Origin: Astropecten irregularis | Taxonomy: Eukaryota; Echinodermata; Asteroidea; Paxillosida; Astropectinidae | Direction: 5' to 3' | Assembly (NCBI GenBank): GCA_963971285.1 | Contig: OZ020252.1 | Span: 11,693,662 to 11,757,661, forward strand | Length of the DNA: 64,000 nt | Shown here: positions 40,798 through 52,066 of the stretch, piece by piece | How the letters are laid out: every line of letters starts with the position of its first letter | Numbering within the stretch: position 1 is the stretch's first letter | Made by a program: the position numbers and the translations under genes | Notes under the pieces: model-generated | What the model saw: the letters and a program-made list of their open reading frames with translations, nothing else | Databases searched by the model: none | Told to the model about the DNA's origin: nothing

Positions 40798-42702
40798 CCC
40801 ATCACATATACATTTTTTTTCCAAATCATGTCATTTGGTATACTGTATTTGTCAACACCTCACACATACTTTCTGTCTTGGGATTTGGATTCTGGATTTC
40901 CAGTAGTTTTCTATTTCAATGTATTCAATGCATTCAGTTGATTGTGTTATCAAAGGAGTTGTGTAGAAACAGAACACTAATAACCCTGCAAAATAATGCA
41001 TGAACAATATAGTATATAATATCTTTTTAATAAGCAAGCTTGTTTAGAGCTTGGCCACAAAATATGTTATCCTTTGTCAAAACATGTCCCAACACTTTCA
41101 TCACAACTTTTATATCTTTTGCATCTTTTTGCACCCGAAAATGCAGTCTCTCAGTGTCATTCATGCATGTGACAGATCTTGAACACAAGGTATATTGTAA
41201 TGATTGCAAGTGTAATAAGCAGACAAATAAGGAAGACACAGTAACACATTATTATCTTATTTGAGACTACACATGTTAGGCAGAAAGTTTTATTTCCACA
41301 AATTGTGCAGCAATCATTTCATTGTACAATTTTTAAGTGACCCACATTTCACAGGTCACTTTACCCCCCCCCCCCCTGCCAACAGGTGCATACAACTAAA
41401 GACCCACATTTTATGAATTTAATTGCCTTCAGGAAAAATCAAAACAATCACTTTTGCAGCCTAGGGCCACACAGTCATGTAGAAAATGGCGTGACCTATG
41501 CTAGCGACTGCACATGTTTCACCATTGCATGAAAGCAACGTAATGTTGCAGTCCACTTCGGGCCCTCACTTTAATACCTGCTAATTCCTACATTTGCACA
41601 TTTCCCCCTAGGCCGAAGGCTTAATTCGCTAGATTTTACGTATACCACAGTGCCCTCTGGGGCCCATACCCAGTACCCATGATACCAAGCAGCATATCGT
41701 CCTCTTTTCTTCTAGCGCCAATCAGGTGTAGTCATATTCTATTGTAGCTCCTGCTATATGTAGGAGTGGTTCCTGCTCCTGTTACGTGTGGTCCTGTGGG
41801 GTGAGTGTTATTCCTCAGAACTTAGACACCACTGTCACCATCACAAGCACAGACGTCCCCATTCTAGTTTGAGTTCCGGTTCAAATTCTTCCGGTCAGTC
41901 CTTGTCCGGTGTCCATGGATCAATAATGCATCCACCCCTATGACCCGGCCTTGTGGAGCGGAAAGGCTATGGGATTCCCCGTAAACAGCTTCACCGCCGA
42001 ATGACCACACCAGCCCGTACTGTGCTGCCGGGGTCGGCTTGCCCCCGCATGCGATCACCGGCCATCAATGCATGTACACATACAGCAATCGACAACATTT
42101 ACACCAATAATCATGCGCATGGTTACATCACATCACTCACTGATTGGGACATGCGCTATACAGGTCGTATATAGTAAATAGAAACGGCTTGGTGTTATTA
42201 CAATCACTGCCACTATCGTCGACACTACCGGAACGGAAAACTGCAAGGGTCCCCACACACATCGCTACACTTCCAGGCACAGCGCACTACTGTCTGCACT
42301 ACCACCTATCCAAGGCAGTCCCCCGGGACAAAGACAGGACTCTATAGAGGATAACGGTGACCGGGCCCCATCAGGTCACATTATCCTGGTATGCGAAGTA
42401 AACTCATCCGCAACACTTGGCTTCTCGGCCTGGGCCCTCGACGAAGGACTGAACCACGTGTTCAAGAGGTCCACTTGGAGCATTCACTGGACATCACCCT
42501 CTTGGCGAACCAACGCACGGGACGTCAGACACATCCCCAATGTAGGCGTGAAGGCCTGACTACAAGAACTCCAACCCTACAACGAGGATTAACTCGCGGA
42601 AATGGTTTCTGGTGAGGTTTGAACCCGGGTTGACTGGACTGGCGCCATGAGTAGGCCGCCACTCCATACCAGTCTGGAGTAGGTTGAATGCAGTAGACTC
42701 TC
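40798..42702. other. Intron; GC-richer stretch 41600-42620 unassigned
   Basis: A poly-C run lies at 41364-41376. From about 41600 to 42620 the sequence is GC-richer than its surroundings, with a fragmentary frame (plus strand near 42385-42555: VCEVNSSATLGFSAWALDEG) that may be retroelement debris. I cannot assign a family. Confidence 0.35.
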
Positions 42703-42971
42703 CCCTCTTGTTGTGGGTTGGGTCCACTAGTTCATACCTACCCCAGATGGTTGCGTCCCGCCCGTCCTCCCCACTTTTGGTCGCGAGCCTCCTGGCTTCG
42801 AAAAGTAGGGCGATCATGGCGGCTATGTCGGTATGCATTATGGGAGGTCAGGATGCACCTAAGTTGATCAAGTCTTTTCAGCGGATTAGCAAATTGGCGC
42901 AGGGGAATTTGAATATAGTAGTAACCGTCTGGGGTAGGTATGGTAGACCCAATCCACAACAGGTGGGGAGA
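42703..42971. mobile_element. MITE-like element with ~50-bp inverted ends
   Basis: TTGTTGTGGGTTGGGTCCAC and CATACCTACCCCAGATGG (left) correspond to the reverse complement of TAACCGTCTGGGGTAGGTAT and AGACCCAATCCACAACA (right, to 42971). It is about 270 bp and not coding. Confidence 0.7.
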
Positions 42972-43615
42972 TTTTGAGATAAGTTATTGACTTTCTTGAT
43001 ATACACCATCAAGACAACTACAAAAATCTACCACGAAATATGACCCATAATATTTTCATCACAATTCTAGTCCTAAATTTCTACGGTTATAAAAGTTTGT
43101 ATATAATTGCGAGGATGTAGTTGTATTGGTGTGGGAGTCTCATGCCAAGCCGAGTGGTACTGTATTTCAGTTGCGGAGGCGGACATTTTGAACGAGTGTA
43201 AATATTGCCTCTGCAGTACCCACAACTTGAAGCCAGAGAGCGGAGCATAATTTGATTTGCACTTTTGTTTATTTAATCATTTCTGCGGTCGTAAAAGTAC
43301 TTGCAGTGTCCATCTCTGCTCCCTTTCGATCCGAGTCCTTGCTTTAATACTCCTTGTGTTTAATAGGTCCGTGATTACAGGGACCACTCTGGTCTGGCCA
43401 AGATCAATCTTGTCCCTTAAAAAGATGCACTACTCCAAGACCACAAGTCTCCCACGCATCGATGCCAGCTGAGCCTCGTGTCCATTTAGAGTCCAGCAGT
43501 TCCTTGCTACCCTCAGCACAGCACTGGTTAATGGCTGCATAGATGCCATCACTGCAGAGCAGACTCAAAATTGAACCAAATACGTACTTTTCTGTACCAA
43601 ATGGAATGGTTTGAC

Positions 43616-43700
43616 AATAATAATAATAATAATAATAATAATTTGGGCATTTATATAGCATTTTTACACACAAGAAGGGTATCACAACGCTTTATACATT
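43616..43700 (+). repeat. (AAT)n microsatellite with SINE-like tail
   Basis: About nine AAT units are followed by TTTATATAGCATTTTTACAC and CAACGCTTTATACATTATTA. The same class as 5352-5430. Confidence 0.6.
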
Positions 43701-43959
43701 ATTATTATCTCTGGTCATCGGGCCCATTTACATTCCTGAAACAATCTCAGCTCCCTGGGGAGTATACAGCACGCAGCTGCCTGCAAAGTGCACAGGGCTA
43801 ATCAAACAAACAAACAAAGCCATCTCTACCCTAACAGGTACCCATTTACATCTGGGTGAAGAGGAGCAATGTGTGATAAAGCGTCTTGCCCAAGGACGCG
43901 GGTAGGCATGAAATGAAGCTGGTAATAGAGTCCAAGTGGGCTGCGTGCCTAACATATGA

Positions 43960-44335
43960 GATTATATAACACCTTAGTAGATCCTTGTCATTTGATTGGA
44001 GGATTGTATGTCACGTGATATTTGATAAATAGACCAATTCATGGCTTACGTCACAACCGTTGAAATTTGTACCATCCACCGTGCATTTTTGGTGCCATCC
44101 GATTTGTACCATTGCACGCCAGGAACTCTAATACGTGATTGGTCAAGCGGCGTTCCATTTATTTGTCACTGCGTGCGCGCGTACGCGTTGGTGTGCAACG
44201 CGCGTTACTGTAATAAGAGCATAAAGTTTGCTAAGATTTTAAGCTTTTTTTGTCTCGCTAACTCTTAAAATGTTATCCTCCAATCAAAATCAAATGACAA
44301 AGATCTACTTAGATGTTATATAAAACAAATAATGA
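43960..44335. mobile_element. MITE with ~45-bp inverted ends
   Basis: GATTATATAACACCTTAGTA and CCTTGTCATTTGATTGGAGG (left) mirror TCCAATCAAAATCAAATGAC and ATCTACTTAGATGTTATATA (right). It is non-coding and adjoins a second foldback on its right. Confidence 0.7.
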
Positions 44336-44478
44336 ATGTTTCACATTCGTAGAATGGTAAAAATAATTTCATTCGGTGACAGATGGACTGTTCCATTCCA
44401 CTCGGCTTCGCCTCGTGAAATGGAACAGTCCATCTGTCACCTCATGAAATTATTTTTACCATTCCACTCATAAACATT
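44336..44478. repeat. Foldback with ~65-bp arms
   Basis: GAATGGTAAAAATAATTTCA and GACAGATGGACTGTTCCATT are repeated in reverse complement after a short loop (TCGGCTTCGCCTCG). Flanks ATAATGAATGTTT and AAACATTAGTTAT extend the symmetry. It could form a long hairpin. Confidence 0.85.
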
Positions 44479-44878
44479 AGTTATTTGTATAATAACCCAT
44501 GCCAAGTCAGAAGGGATGCCCGCAGCAAATAAATGCATGTAGACAGCCCAACACTGTGCCAACAACTACTGGCTTAAAAAGGATGTTCAACACTCGACAA
44601 ACCTCGCTTTATTTGTTAGAACTATAATCCTTAAATTCTTGACATGAGAAAAAAAAAAATTACCTCACACTGAACACAGAAAGAGAGTCTTTTTTGATGA
44701 TATTTCTCTCAACATGCTCAACCCGCAAGCTCCCCAAAATTCAGATTCTCTGAATTTCGTTAATTGGGGCAGCAGACAAATCTGTGTGATTTTGTGACGT
44801 TAGATATTGGAGCATGTGTTCCAATTTAGCCAATTTGTATCCACTTGTAATTAGTCTTTACTTATTAGTCTGTTGCTG
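44479..44878. other. No gene recognised
   Basis: AT-rich sequence between the foldback and the hAT relic. No hAT terminal repeat was found here. Confidence 0.35.
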
Positions 44879-46295
44879 GTTGTTTGTGCCACTTGGTTCA
44901 TATAGCGGCAGAGAAGGCTGCTGGAAAATTGCCTGTAGCAGTTGACGAACTGCTTGTAGATGTTTATTACTATCTTGACAAAAGCAGTAAATAGAAGAAA
45001 AACTTGCACGACAAGTAGATTCAGTGTGGTTCTGAGCCACTAAAAATGCTTAAGCATTGCAACACCAGGTGGTTATCTCTTGGGATTTGCATCAAGCGGC
45101 TTCTTGCCCTGTATGAACCATTGACTGATTTCTTCAAAGAAGAGTGCAAAGGAATTACATCTAAAACTGAAAAACTGCCGGTACCACCTGTCAGAAGCGG
45201 AAGGCTCAAGTTTCAAAGAATCCACCCTGTGCTGCAAATAAAGTACAAGTACTGTCATCAAGTATCTCATTATGCCATGTAAGAGATGCCAATTCTGTGG
45301 GTACAACAACCCAGGGAGGGTCTACTCAAGCAAAACCTGGTCGAGCCAAGCCTACTCCCAGTACCAGTTCAGCTTGAAATAAACCATCAGAGCCAAAGTC
45401 TACCCCCAGTACCAGTTCAGCTGCCAAGAAACCATCAGGGCTAAAGCCCATTGAGGCATCAAAGCAGATGACAGAATCTCGTCCTCAGCGGGTTAAGAGA
45501 CTTTTGGTTTAACCTCAAACCAAACTTTATTGCTACTTCCTCGATGAAATACTTCCTGTATATGATGGATTAAATACCTAACTTCAAAACGAAGCCCCTC
45601 TCATTCACAGATAACAAAGAAAACCGGTCAGTCTGTTAAAAAAATTACTGGTCCGGTTTGTCAAGCCAGCAGTTATCAGGTACAGTGAAAATGTGTGTGA
45701 GGTGAATTTCACTCTGAAATTCAATCAGAAAGAAGATGCTGGAGCTCAGGTGAGGAAATTCATTGAAGCAGAACAAAAAACAGAGGAGAATCCCTCTGGA
45801 TGGCTGACTGACAGTGAGTGGCTGCATTTTACTCAGCTGTGCGCCTCTATTATGAGACGGCATGTCAGTACAAAGCGACAAAATTCCCTTTAAATGATGA
45901 ACTTTTGTTGTGGATGTACAAATGAGAGATGAAAATACGTATGCATCACTTGCCTACTTCATTAACAGGTTCAGCTGCCTGACACATCTCAATTGAGCCT
46001 ACTCGAACAAGAGTATGCATACTTTCAGGCGGACACCTGCGGCAAAGTCACTTCATCTAATGGAAATTTTGTGTATGGTGTATTAGCTCCTGTGATGTTA
46101 GGAATATTGGTACTTCCACACTCAAATGCATCCTGTGAGCAAATCTTCAGCATGGTGAGAAAGAACCAGACAGATTTTCGTCCAAACCTGCAAGTAACAA
46201 CGCTGGAAGCACTCCTTGTGCAAAAAAGTGCAATGAGCGAACCTTGTCATAAATTCAAGCCAAACAACCAAATACTTTTAACCAAAATATTTTAA
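44879..46295 (+). pseudogene. hAT-type transposase relic
   Basis: Pieces in order are CHLVHIAAEKAAGKLPVAVD and ELLVDVYYYLDKSS (about 44886-44990), LKHCNTRWLSLGICIKRLLA (45046 on), YETACQYKATKFPLND (about 45850) and FVYGVLAPVMLGILVLPHSN. The last is followed by ASCEQIFSMVRKNQTDFRPN and TLEALLVQKS (45993-46295). The closing block is the hAT C-terminal dimerisation domain (LPHSN-x-x-CE-x-x-FSM). H-C-x-TRWLSL is the block typical of hAT proteins related to ZBED-type genes. Several stops and at least two frame changes show it is dead. The N-terminal zinc finger and the terminal repeats were not found. Confidence 0.8.
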
Positions 46296-46444
46296 TTTTC
46301 AACACATTCACTGAGCCCTTGCTTGGCGTCAGTCATTCACAAAATGGCCCCAACAAAATAATGTTTCATAACTAAAACATTCCTTTAAATATTCAACTTG
46401 AATTTGAACCGTGGTGCGGTTGATCAAGTCTTTTCAGATTTTTA

Positions 46445-46500
46445 ACGGTTTTAACGGTATGTTTCTACCAGCGCCATCTTCATACCCTATAAGTTATACA
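46445..46500 (-). repeat. Fragment of dispersed repeat family seen at 20030
   Basis: ACGGTATGTTTCTACCAGC and CCATCTTCATACC match 20280-20320. This is a short remnant. Confidence 0.6.
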
Positions 46501-46650
46501 TAAATCTGTGAACATTTCTGTTTTGGTAAGCTATCAAAGTATGATACTACCTTTAAACAAAGTATAAATTCACTGCGAAGACAACAAAAATAAAAAAGCA
46601 TCATGTAATATTTCTATACAATAAACTTGAATGACATTCAACCCCAAAAT

Positions 46651-46709
46651 ATTGGGGGGGGGGGGGGGGTGATAATACACGCCATTCCCCCCCCCCCCCC
46701 CCCCCCCCC
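46651..46709. repeat. G homopolymer facing C homopolymer
   Basis: A run of about 18 G is followed after ~17 bases by a run of about 23 C. The two runs are complementary and could form a very stable hairpin; the G-run could also form a quadruplex. Run lengths in assemblies are unreliable. It lies 19 bp left of the mariner-type foldback. Confidence 0.8.
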
Positions 46710-46727
46710 TTCAAATACTGGGATATA

Positions 46728-47611
46728 CAGTGTGTATAAAAAAAAAACGCAACAGGATTTAAATTCAAATTTGTGAAGATTGTGTTAACTGTACAGCAAA
46801 GTGAGTAGTATCGTGTTAAAGCCACATTTCTCCTCTTTCCAATGATATGGCTTTTCATTCATACAGGGTCACGGATGGCTGAGTAATCATTATTTTTCTA
46901 CAATGGGTCAGAATGGACTTGGGACCAAGTTTTACACACGGCTTAATTAGAGCATCAAACACAAAAGTCATCAATGATTCTTTGTCGGAGAGTTGCAAAA
47001 TCAGGTGGAGGAGTAATAAACACTTTGCCAAAGAAACAAGTTACAAGTCAGATACGGAAATGGATACTTACAGATTTTAAATGAAAATGTGATTGGGATT
47101 CCTGAATTAATGGAAAACTTGCCTATGCAACAAAGGGGTGTGTTCAGACGCCTGAACAGGGGCAAAGGATGGTGCACCAGCCCATCGACTAGTTGCAGTA
47201 AGAAACAGATTGGCTGAGGTTTTTGGACATCGAGTGATTGCCTTGTATCATGATGTGGAGTGGCCATCGCGGTCACCGGATCTGACTTGTTGTGACTTTT
47301 TCATCTGGGGGTTATCTCAAGAGCAAAGTGTTTATTACCCCTCCACCTGATATTGCAACTCTCCAACAAAGAATCATTGATGTGTTTGATGCTCTAAGCC
47401 GTGTGTAAAACTTGGTCCCAAGTCCATTCTGACCCATTGTGGAAAAAGAATGATTACTCAGCCATCCGTGACCGTGTATGAATAAAAAACCATACCATTG
47501 GAAAGAGGAGAAATGTGGCTTTAACATGATACTACTCACTTTGCTGTAAAGCTAACACAATCTTCACAAATATGAATTTAAATCCTGTTGCGGTTTTTTT
47601 GATACACACTG
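46728..47611 (+). mobile_element. Tc1/mariner-type foldback element, TA flanked
   Basis: The ends CAGTGTGTATAAAAAAAAA and TTTTTTTGATACACACTG are flanked by TA on both sides. About 300 bp at the left (46728-47030) are an inverted copy of the right end, including the 3' part of the transposase gene. The element is therefore the C-terminal transposase end plus a flipped duplicate of itself. It must once have been a normal element that lost its 5' half and gained an inverted copy of its 3' half. Confidence 0.85.
47055..47407 (+). pseudogene. Tc1/mariner-type transposase, C-terminal part
   Basis: The frames read NGYLQILNENVI, a small break, then DGAPAHRLVAVRNRLAEVF and WPSRSPDLTCCDFFIWG. After a one-base shift come YLKSKVFITPPPDIATL and a stop near 47407. 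D-G-A-P-A-H and the SPDLT-x-x-DFF-x-W block are the catalytic-core hallmarks of the IS630/Tc1/mariner DDE/D family. The N-terminal DNA-binding domain and first catalytic Asp are absent. Dead copy. Confidence 0.8.
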
Positions 47612-48659
47612 TATATTCCCCCGGGATCGACACCCATATTTTTGTGCATCCTGCAGGTACCACCTTTTAAACTGTCATCGCGGTACCCTTTTCTCCCAGG
47701 AGATGCTGGGTGTACACAGCCGGCTCTGTACGTTACGATGAAAGGCCTAAATGCAAGTTAGGGGGATGGATGAGTGTATGTGAGATGACCCCTCATTACC
47801 CGCCTGCGGTACTGCAAAAACGGAATGGCTGAGTTGGGTGCTGTCCCCTCATTCCGGGCTTGCTGGTACTAATGCCAGACGGACGATCCCGGGCAGTTAG
47901 ATGCTAGGCATGCCTTGAAGGCTACGTTTCTAACCTGACCCGAAGAGGCCTTCGCCGGGGGTAGCTCAATACCACGGTCGCTACCAGAGCGTGGGGAGAA
48001 CGCTCACTACCGGAGGAGACGTGACATGCCCCTTTTATAGGCCCCGTGTTATGACTCGCTGAACAGAGGCCTGGTTGGGCCTGCCGAGCACACCCCGACC
48101 GTCTGTGGGTAAGAGCGGTGATGCCCTGCCACTGCTCCACCTTTTTCCCGAGCCCGATTGCGGATGTCAGAGAAACCACAGTGTAGGGCCGTCCATGGTC
48201 ACCGTGAACCCCAAGCCGGAGGTCGCGGAGCCACTCGCCTTTCTTCTCGGTATTATGCGTAGGAATGCGCCTCCATATGCCCGCTATTGTCCGTCTGGCG
48301 ATTACATGGTGGTTTACAGACAACTACACGTATACCGCTGACGGCCACAACACTCTGTTCATTCCTACTGAACACGACATGTTTTTCCATTGCCAGTGAA
48401 TTTTCACAGCTACCATGGCTCATAGAACGCGGGAAGACAACTCCGAAGTTCCCCTGCTGTCCTTGGTGTGCGCGCCCCGCCGTTAATTCTCTGTTGCAGG
48501 CTCGTCTGACGGCGACACCAAGGCTCCCCGCACACTACTACCGGGATCGGTGGAGCCACCCAGGGTGCCATGCCCCGGATGTAGTTACGGCTTCGCTTCC
48601 GTCTGGCGCTCCCCAACCGTCATGGTCGGCTGCCCAGGAGAACACAAGGCAGGATGCAG

Positions 48660-49188
48660 CAGCTCCAGAGGCCGAGCCCCCAACATCATTGGAGGAAAAG
48701 ATTGAATCGGCCCGCGACCTCACTCCCTCTGAGAGCCGCTTACATCTGCTACAACGGGATATGAAACAGATCCTTGGTCTCCCAATAGATGCTGCGCCCC
48801 TGGAGGACTCCGGACCCACCTCCTTCAAGAGACATCCTCCACGCCTCAAGACCTCCGGACATACCTTCCCGGAGACTGTTCCTGCGTGGAGATGTTCAAG
48901 ATTGTTGCCACGACTAAGGTATGGCACCCTGCCCCCAGGAGGGCGTCCAAATACTACAACTTCCCAGCCGAGGACTACAAAAATTTCTTCTCCACCCCGT
49001 CCATACCAGAACCAGCCAAGGACAAGATAGCTGCCGACTCTGGCAAACCTGCACTCAAGACGGTCTTTCACAATAAGGACAAGGCACTGATTGAATCGAG
49101 CCTGACTAAGCTCGACAAAGCCTCCTGCCAGGGTCTCAAAGGTACAGCTCCTCCTCCTCCTGTCCTAGTACATTGCCCGGGCCTGTGA
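48660..49188 (+). pseudogene. DIRS gag-like region, frame-shifted
   Basis: One frame reads SLEEKIESARDLTPSESRLH, then LQRDMKQILGLPID. After a shift near 48890 another frame reads KVWHPAPRRASKYYNFPAED and YKNFFSTPSIPEPAKDKIA. Domain identity rests on position before the RT and general likeness to DIRS ORF1 (short peptide motifs between Pro-rich segments). No zinc knuckle is seen. Low certainty about boundaries. Confidence 0.5.
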
Positions 49189-49436
49189 AGAAATCTCCCT
49201 CGTTACTCCGGACTTTAGCGGCTCCTTCCGCCCTCAGGATCCTCCAACCCAGCAACGATAGGCATGCCAGTCCTTTCGCCCCCCACTACAACGTCAGAAC
49301 CAGCGACGAGCAGCTCCACCAGCCAGATCCGACGAGACACTCCAGAGACGTGGATCCTCATCGTGCGCCCCTAGCTCCTTCGGGGGGTGGCGTCGGTGAC
49401 TCCCCCGCTTCACCTTCTACAACTGCTGATCCCTGA

Positions 49437-49998
49437 CCCGTTGGCGGCCATCTGCAAAGTTTCATAGGGCTCTGGCGGGAGATTACCAAGGACGGATGGG
49501 TCCTCTTTACCCTGACGTATGGATACTCCCTCGAGTTCACGAGCACCCCTCCGCCCAAGGCTATCCCACGACAGACTCCAGTGCCACACGACAGAGTCCA
49601 ACGCATGGCACTGGAATCAGAGATTAGACGGCCTCCTTCACAAGCATGCCATCCTCCCTGTACCACCCAACGAGACAGAGGACGGGTTTATATCCACCTT
49701 CTTCCTGACACCAAAGAAGGAACCCAGTAAGTGGCATCCTATCATCAATTCCAAACCACTGAACAGGTTTATTCGCCCCAGACGCTCCCGGATGGAGACC
49801 CTCAAGACAGTGCTACGCTCCCTACCGACTCCATGCTGGGGGACGTCCATTGACTTCAGAGACGCATACCTGCACGTGCCCATTCACGCGCAAGACCGGA
49901 GGTTCCTTCGATTCACATACAGAGACCAGACCTATGAGTTCCGGTCGCTCCCCTTCGGCCTCTCCACTTCGCTGCGGGTCTTCACCCAGGTGGTCTGA
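49437..49998 (+). pseudogene. DIRS reverse transcriptase, lacks the YxDD box
   Basis: It reads PVGGHLQSFIGLWREITKDG and LEFTSTPPPKAIPRQTPVP. After a frameshift near 49620 come LLHKHAILPVP, GFISTFFLTPKKEPSKWHPI, INSKPLNRFI, TSIDFRDAYLHVPIHAQDRR and FRSLPFGLSTSLRVFTQVV, then a TGA. The first catalytic Asp (IDFRDAY) and the LPFGL block are present. The frame then passes almost directly into the RNase H region, so the segment with the YxDD catalytic box is deleted. Confidence 0.8.
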
Positions 49999-50079
49999 GC
50001 GGTTGCAGCCTACCTGTGGCTGGACGTGATGATTTTCCAGTACCCGTCCAGGACCTGGGACCAGGCCTTCCAGCGCAAC

Positions 50080-50652
50080 CACATCAACGTGCTCGAGCTA
50101 TAGGCTGTCTTCAATGCCCTGCGGCACTTCTACGAGTGCTTCAAGGGAAGACGAATACTAGTCCACTCCGACAGCTTGACAACGGTAGCGTACACCAACC
50201 ATCAAGGGGGCACACGCTCCCCTCAGCTGTGTGTACTGTCTTGGCAGATCCTTCAGTGGACAAAGGACATTGGGGCCCACCTACAGGCCATCCACATTGC
50301 CGGTCAGGACAACGTGACAGCTGATGCTCTCTCCCGAGGGTCGATAAAACCGACAGAATGGACCCTCCACTCTGGTGTCACAAGGACGATCTTCCTCCGT
50401 CTGGAAAGGCCTCACGTCGACCTGTTCGCCTCAGCCGACAATGCCCAGCTTCAAACGTTCTGCATTAGGTACCCCCATCCATGTGCCTGGGCGACGGATG
50501 CCCTTCAGATCAACTGGATGGGCCTCCTTGGGTACGCCTTCCCTCTGATCTCCCTAATACCCCGCATCCTCGACAAGCTAGAGCAGGAACTATGCCACGT
50601 TCTCCTGATCGCCCCGTTCTGGCCATGCCAACCCTGGTTCACCAGACCATAA
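50080..50652 (+). pseudogene. DIRS RNase H and C-terminal extension
   Basis: It reads INVLEL (then TAG), AVFNALRHFYECFKGRRILV, HSDSLTTVAYTNHQGG and AGQDNVTADALSRG. After that comes the DIRS-specific tail VDLFASADNAQLQTF, WATDALQINWMGLLGYAFP and LLIAPFWPCQPWF. HSDS and ADALSR carry the expected acidic residues. The VDLFA and W-P-x-QPWF blocks are characteristic of DIRS elements. The following recombinase is missing. Confidence 0.8.
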
Positions 50653-50663
50653 TAATGATAATA

Positions 50664-50777
50664 ACTAGAGATTGTGTCTGTTGATAACAGAACACAAGGC
50701 TTTTCCGTTTTATGATATTAAAATAAATCGTCAAAACCTTTCACACACAAAGACATTTCATATTAAGTCTACTCTTA
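50664..50777 (+). mobile_element. Helentron-like start, CTTTTCCG type, truncated
   Basis: ACTAGAGATTGTGTCTGTTG, a hairpin closing with AACAGAACACAA, GGCTTTTCCGTTTTATGATA. After ~110 bp it breaks into a different dispersed repeat (50780-50985). Confidence 0.7.
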
Positions 50778-50779
50778 AA

Positions 50780-50985
50780 GGGAGCATATAGGATTTGCAA
50801 GGCCTCCAAAAAAATTTATTGAGTGTGAGACAGAAAATGGACTCAACAGTTCGTAAACAGTGCAAACAGTCACCATGGGAAATCTTGGTTCTTCAGATGC
50901 TGGGTTTTTCAAGCAAATCAAGATTTTGTGTCTTTTCCAAAGATCGTTTGTCCGAACGATTTTTGGAACAAACATAAAGTAAACT
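50780..50985. repeat. Dispersed repeat, inverted copy of 20340-20560
   Basis: GGATTTGCAAGGCCTCCAAA, ACCATGGGAAATCTTGGTTC and AACGATTTTTGGAACAAACA are the reverse complement of the 20.3-kb copy. It lies between two Helentron-like starts. Confidence 0.75.
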
Positions 50986-52066
50986 AGAGATTGTGTCTCT
51001 TGAAAACAGAACACAAGGCTTTTCCGTTTTATGATATTCAAATAAATTGTCAAAACCTTTTACACACAAAGACATTTGATTAAGATATTAAGCCTACTTT
51101 AAATATACTTGGTCATGTTTGTGTCAAAAAGAAAGACCTTGCCAAATATTAACTTTTGGTGAAAGAATCATGATCATAGCTCTTACCACTTTAAAATGAG
51201 GAGCTACTTCAGGTTTGACCGGAAGTAGAGGTCACATTGGTCAACCAATGTATCACAAAGAAAGGCCTTATAGGTAACATTCACTTTTTGTGAAAGAATC
51301 ATGATCCTAGCTCTTACAACTTTTAAATGAGGAGCTACTTCCTGTTTGACCAGAAGTAGAGGTCACAGAGGTCTAGCAATGTGACACAAATGAAAGACCT
51401 TGCCTAACATTGACCTTTGGTGAAAGAATCATGATCAAAGCTCTTACCACTTTTAAATTAGGATCTACTTCCTGTTTGACCGGAAGTAGAGGTCACAGGG
51501 GTCAACCAATGTATCACAAAGAAAGACCTTGCCTAACATTCACTTTTGGTGAAAGAATCATGATCCTAGCTCTTACCACTTTTAAATTAGGAGCTACTTC
51601 CTGTTTGACCAGAAGTAGAGGTCACAGAGGTCAAGCAATGTGTCACAAAGAAAGACCCTGCCTAACAATCACTTTTGGTGAAAGAATCATGATCCTAGCT
51701 CTTACCACTTTTAAATGAGGAGCTACTTCCTGTTTGACCGGAAGTAGAGGTCACAGAGGTCAAGCAATGTGTCACAAAGAAAGACCCTGCCTAACAATCA
51801 CTTTTGGTGAAAGAATCAACTTAATATCTCAAACTGTTGAATTGTTGTTGATTTTTAAAGATTTTGATGATTAAATTCAAATCGCTTGTCACATGACCTC
51901 TGATGACGTCATGATGATAAAAAGTTTCGGGAGACAACTACCCTATATGGACTTCCTTCACACCAAGTTTGGTTAAAATCGGCTGCTAAAAAATGACCAA
52001 AGTGCCGCAGACAAAATTTGTGTACAAAGTCAATACAAATTGAGGAGAAGAAGAAGAAGAAGAAGA
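50983..52066 (+). mobile_element. Helentron-like element, CTTTTCCG type
   Basis: It starts ACTAGAGATTGTGTCTCTTG and GGCTTTTCCG. Its body holds about five and a half 128-bp tandem units (51145-51830). It then shows ACATGACCTCTGATGACGTC-type sequence and ends at a (GAAGAA)n stretch where the next element starts. The terminal hairpins expected after the GAAGAA tract are replaced by the next element's start. Confidence 0.65.
51145..51830. repeat. 128-bp tandem repeat inside the Helentron-like element
   Basis: The unit includes TTTTGGTGAAAGAATCATGA, AGCTCTTACCACTTTTAAAT, GAGCTACTTCCTGTTTGACC, GGAAGTAGAGGTCACAGAGG and GTGTCACAAAGAAAGACC. Related units are at 52260-52545, 53845-54235 and 54720-54830. 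Many units are 129 bp (43 codons), so long open frames appear, but no protein family is recognised. Confidence 0.85.

Larger units (their letters stand above)
47620..50652 (+). mobile_element. DIRS-like retroelement, decayed
   Basis: This GC-rich block carries a gag-like frame (48287-49188), RT (49437-49998) and RNase H (50080-50652) of DIRS1 type on the plus strand. It stops abruptly at 50652 next to (AAT)-rich sequence and a Helentron-like start, so the recombinase and right terminal repeat are missing. The left limit is approximate and no DIRS terminal repeat is seen there. RT and RNase H differ clearly from the Ngaro-like copies, so it is a separate family. Confidence 0.75.

Noticed and set aside
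42385-42615. Possible exon or retroelement frame (VCEVNSSATLGFSAWALDEG)
   Set aside because: No family recognised, no clear splice sites, and stops follow shortly. Left as unassigned debris.
48538-49071. 177-codon frame on the minus strand
   Set aside because: It is antisense to the DIRS gag-like region and arises from GC-rich composition.
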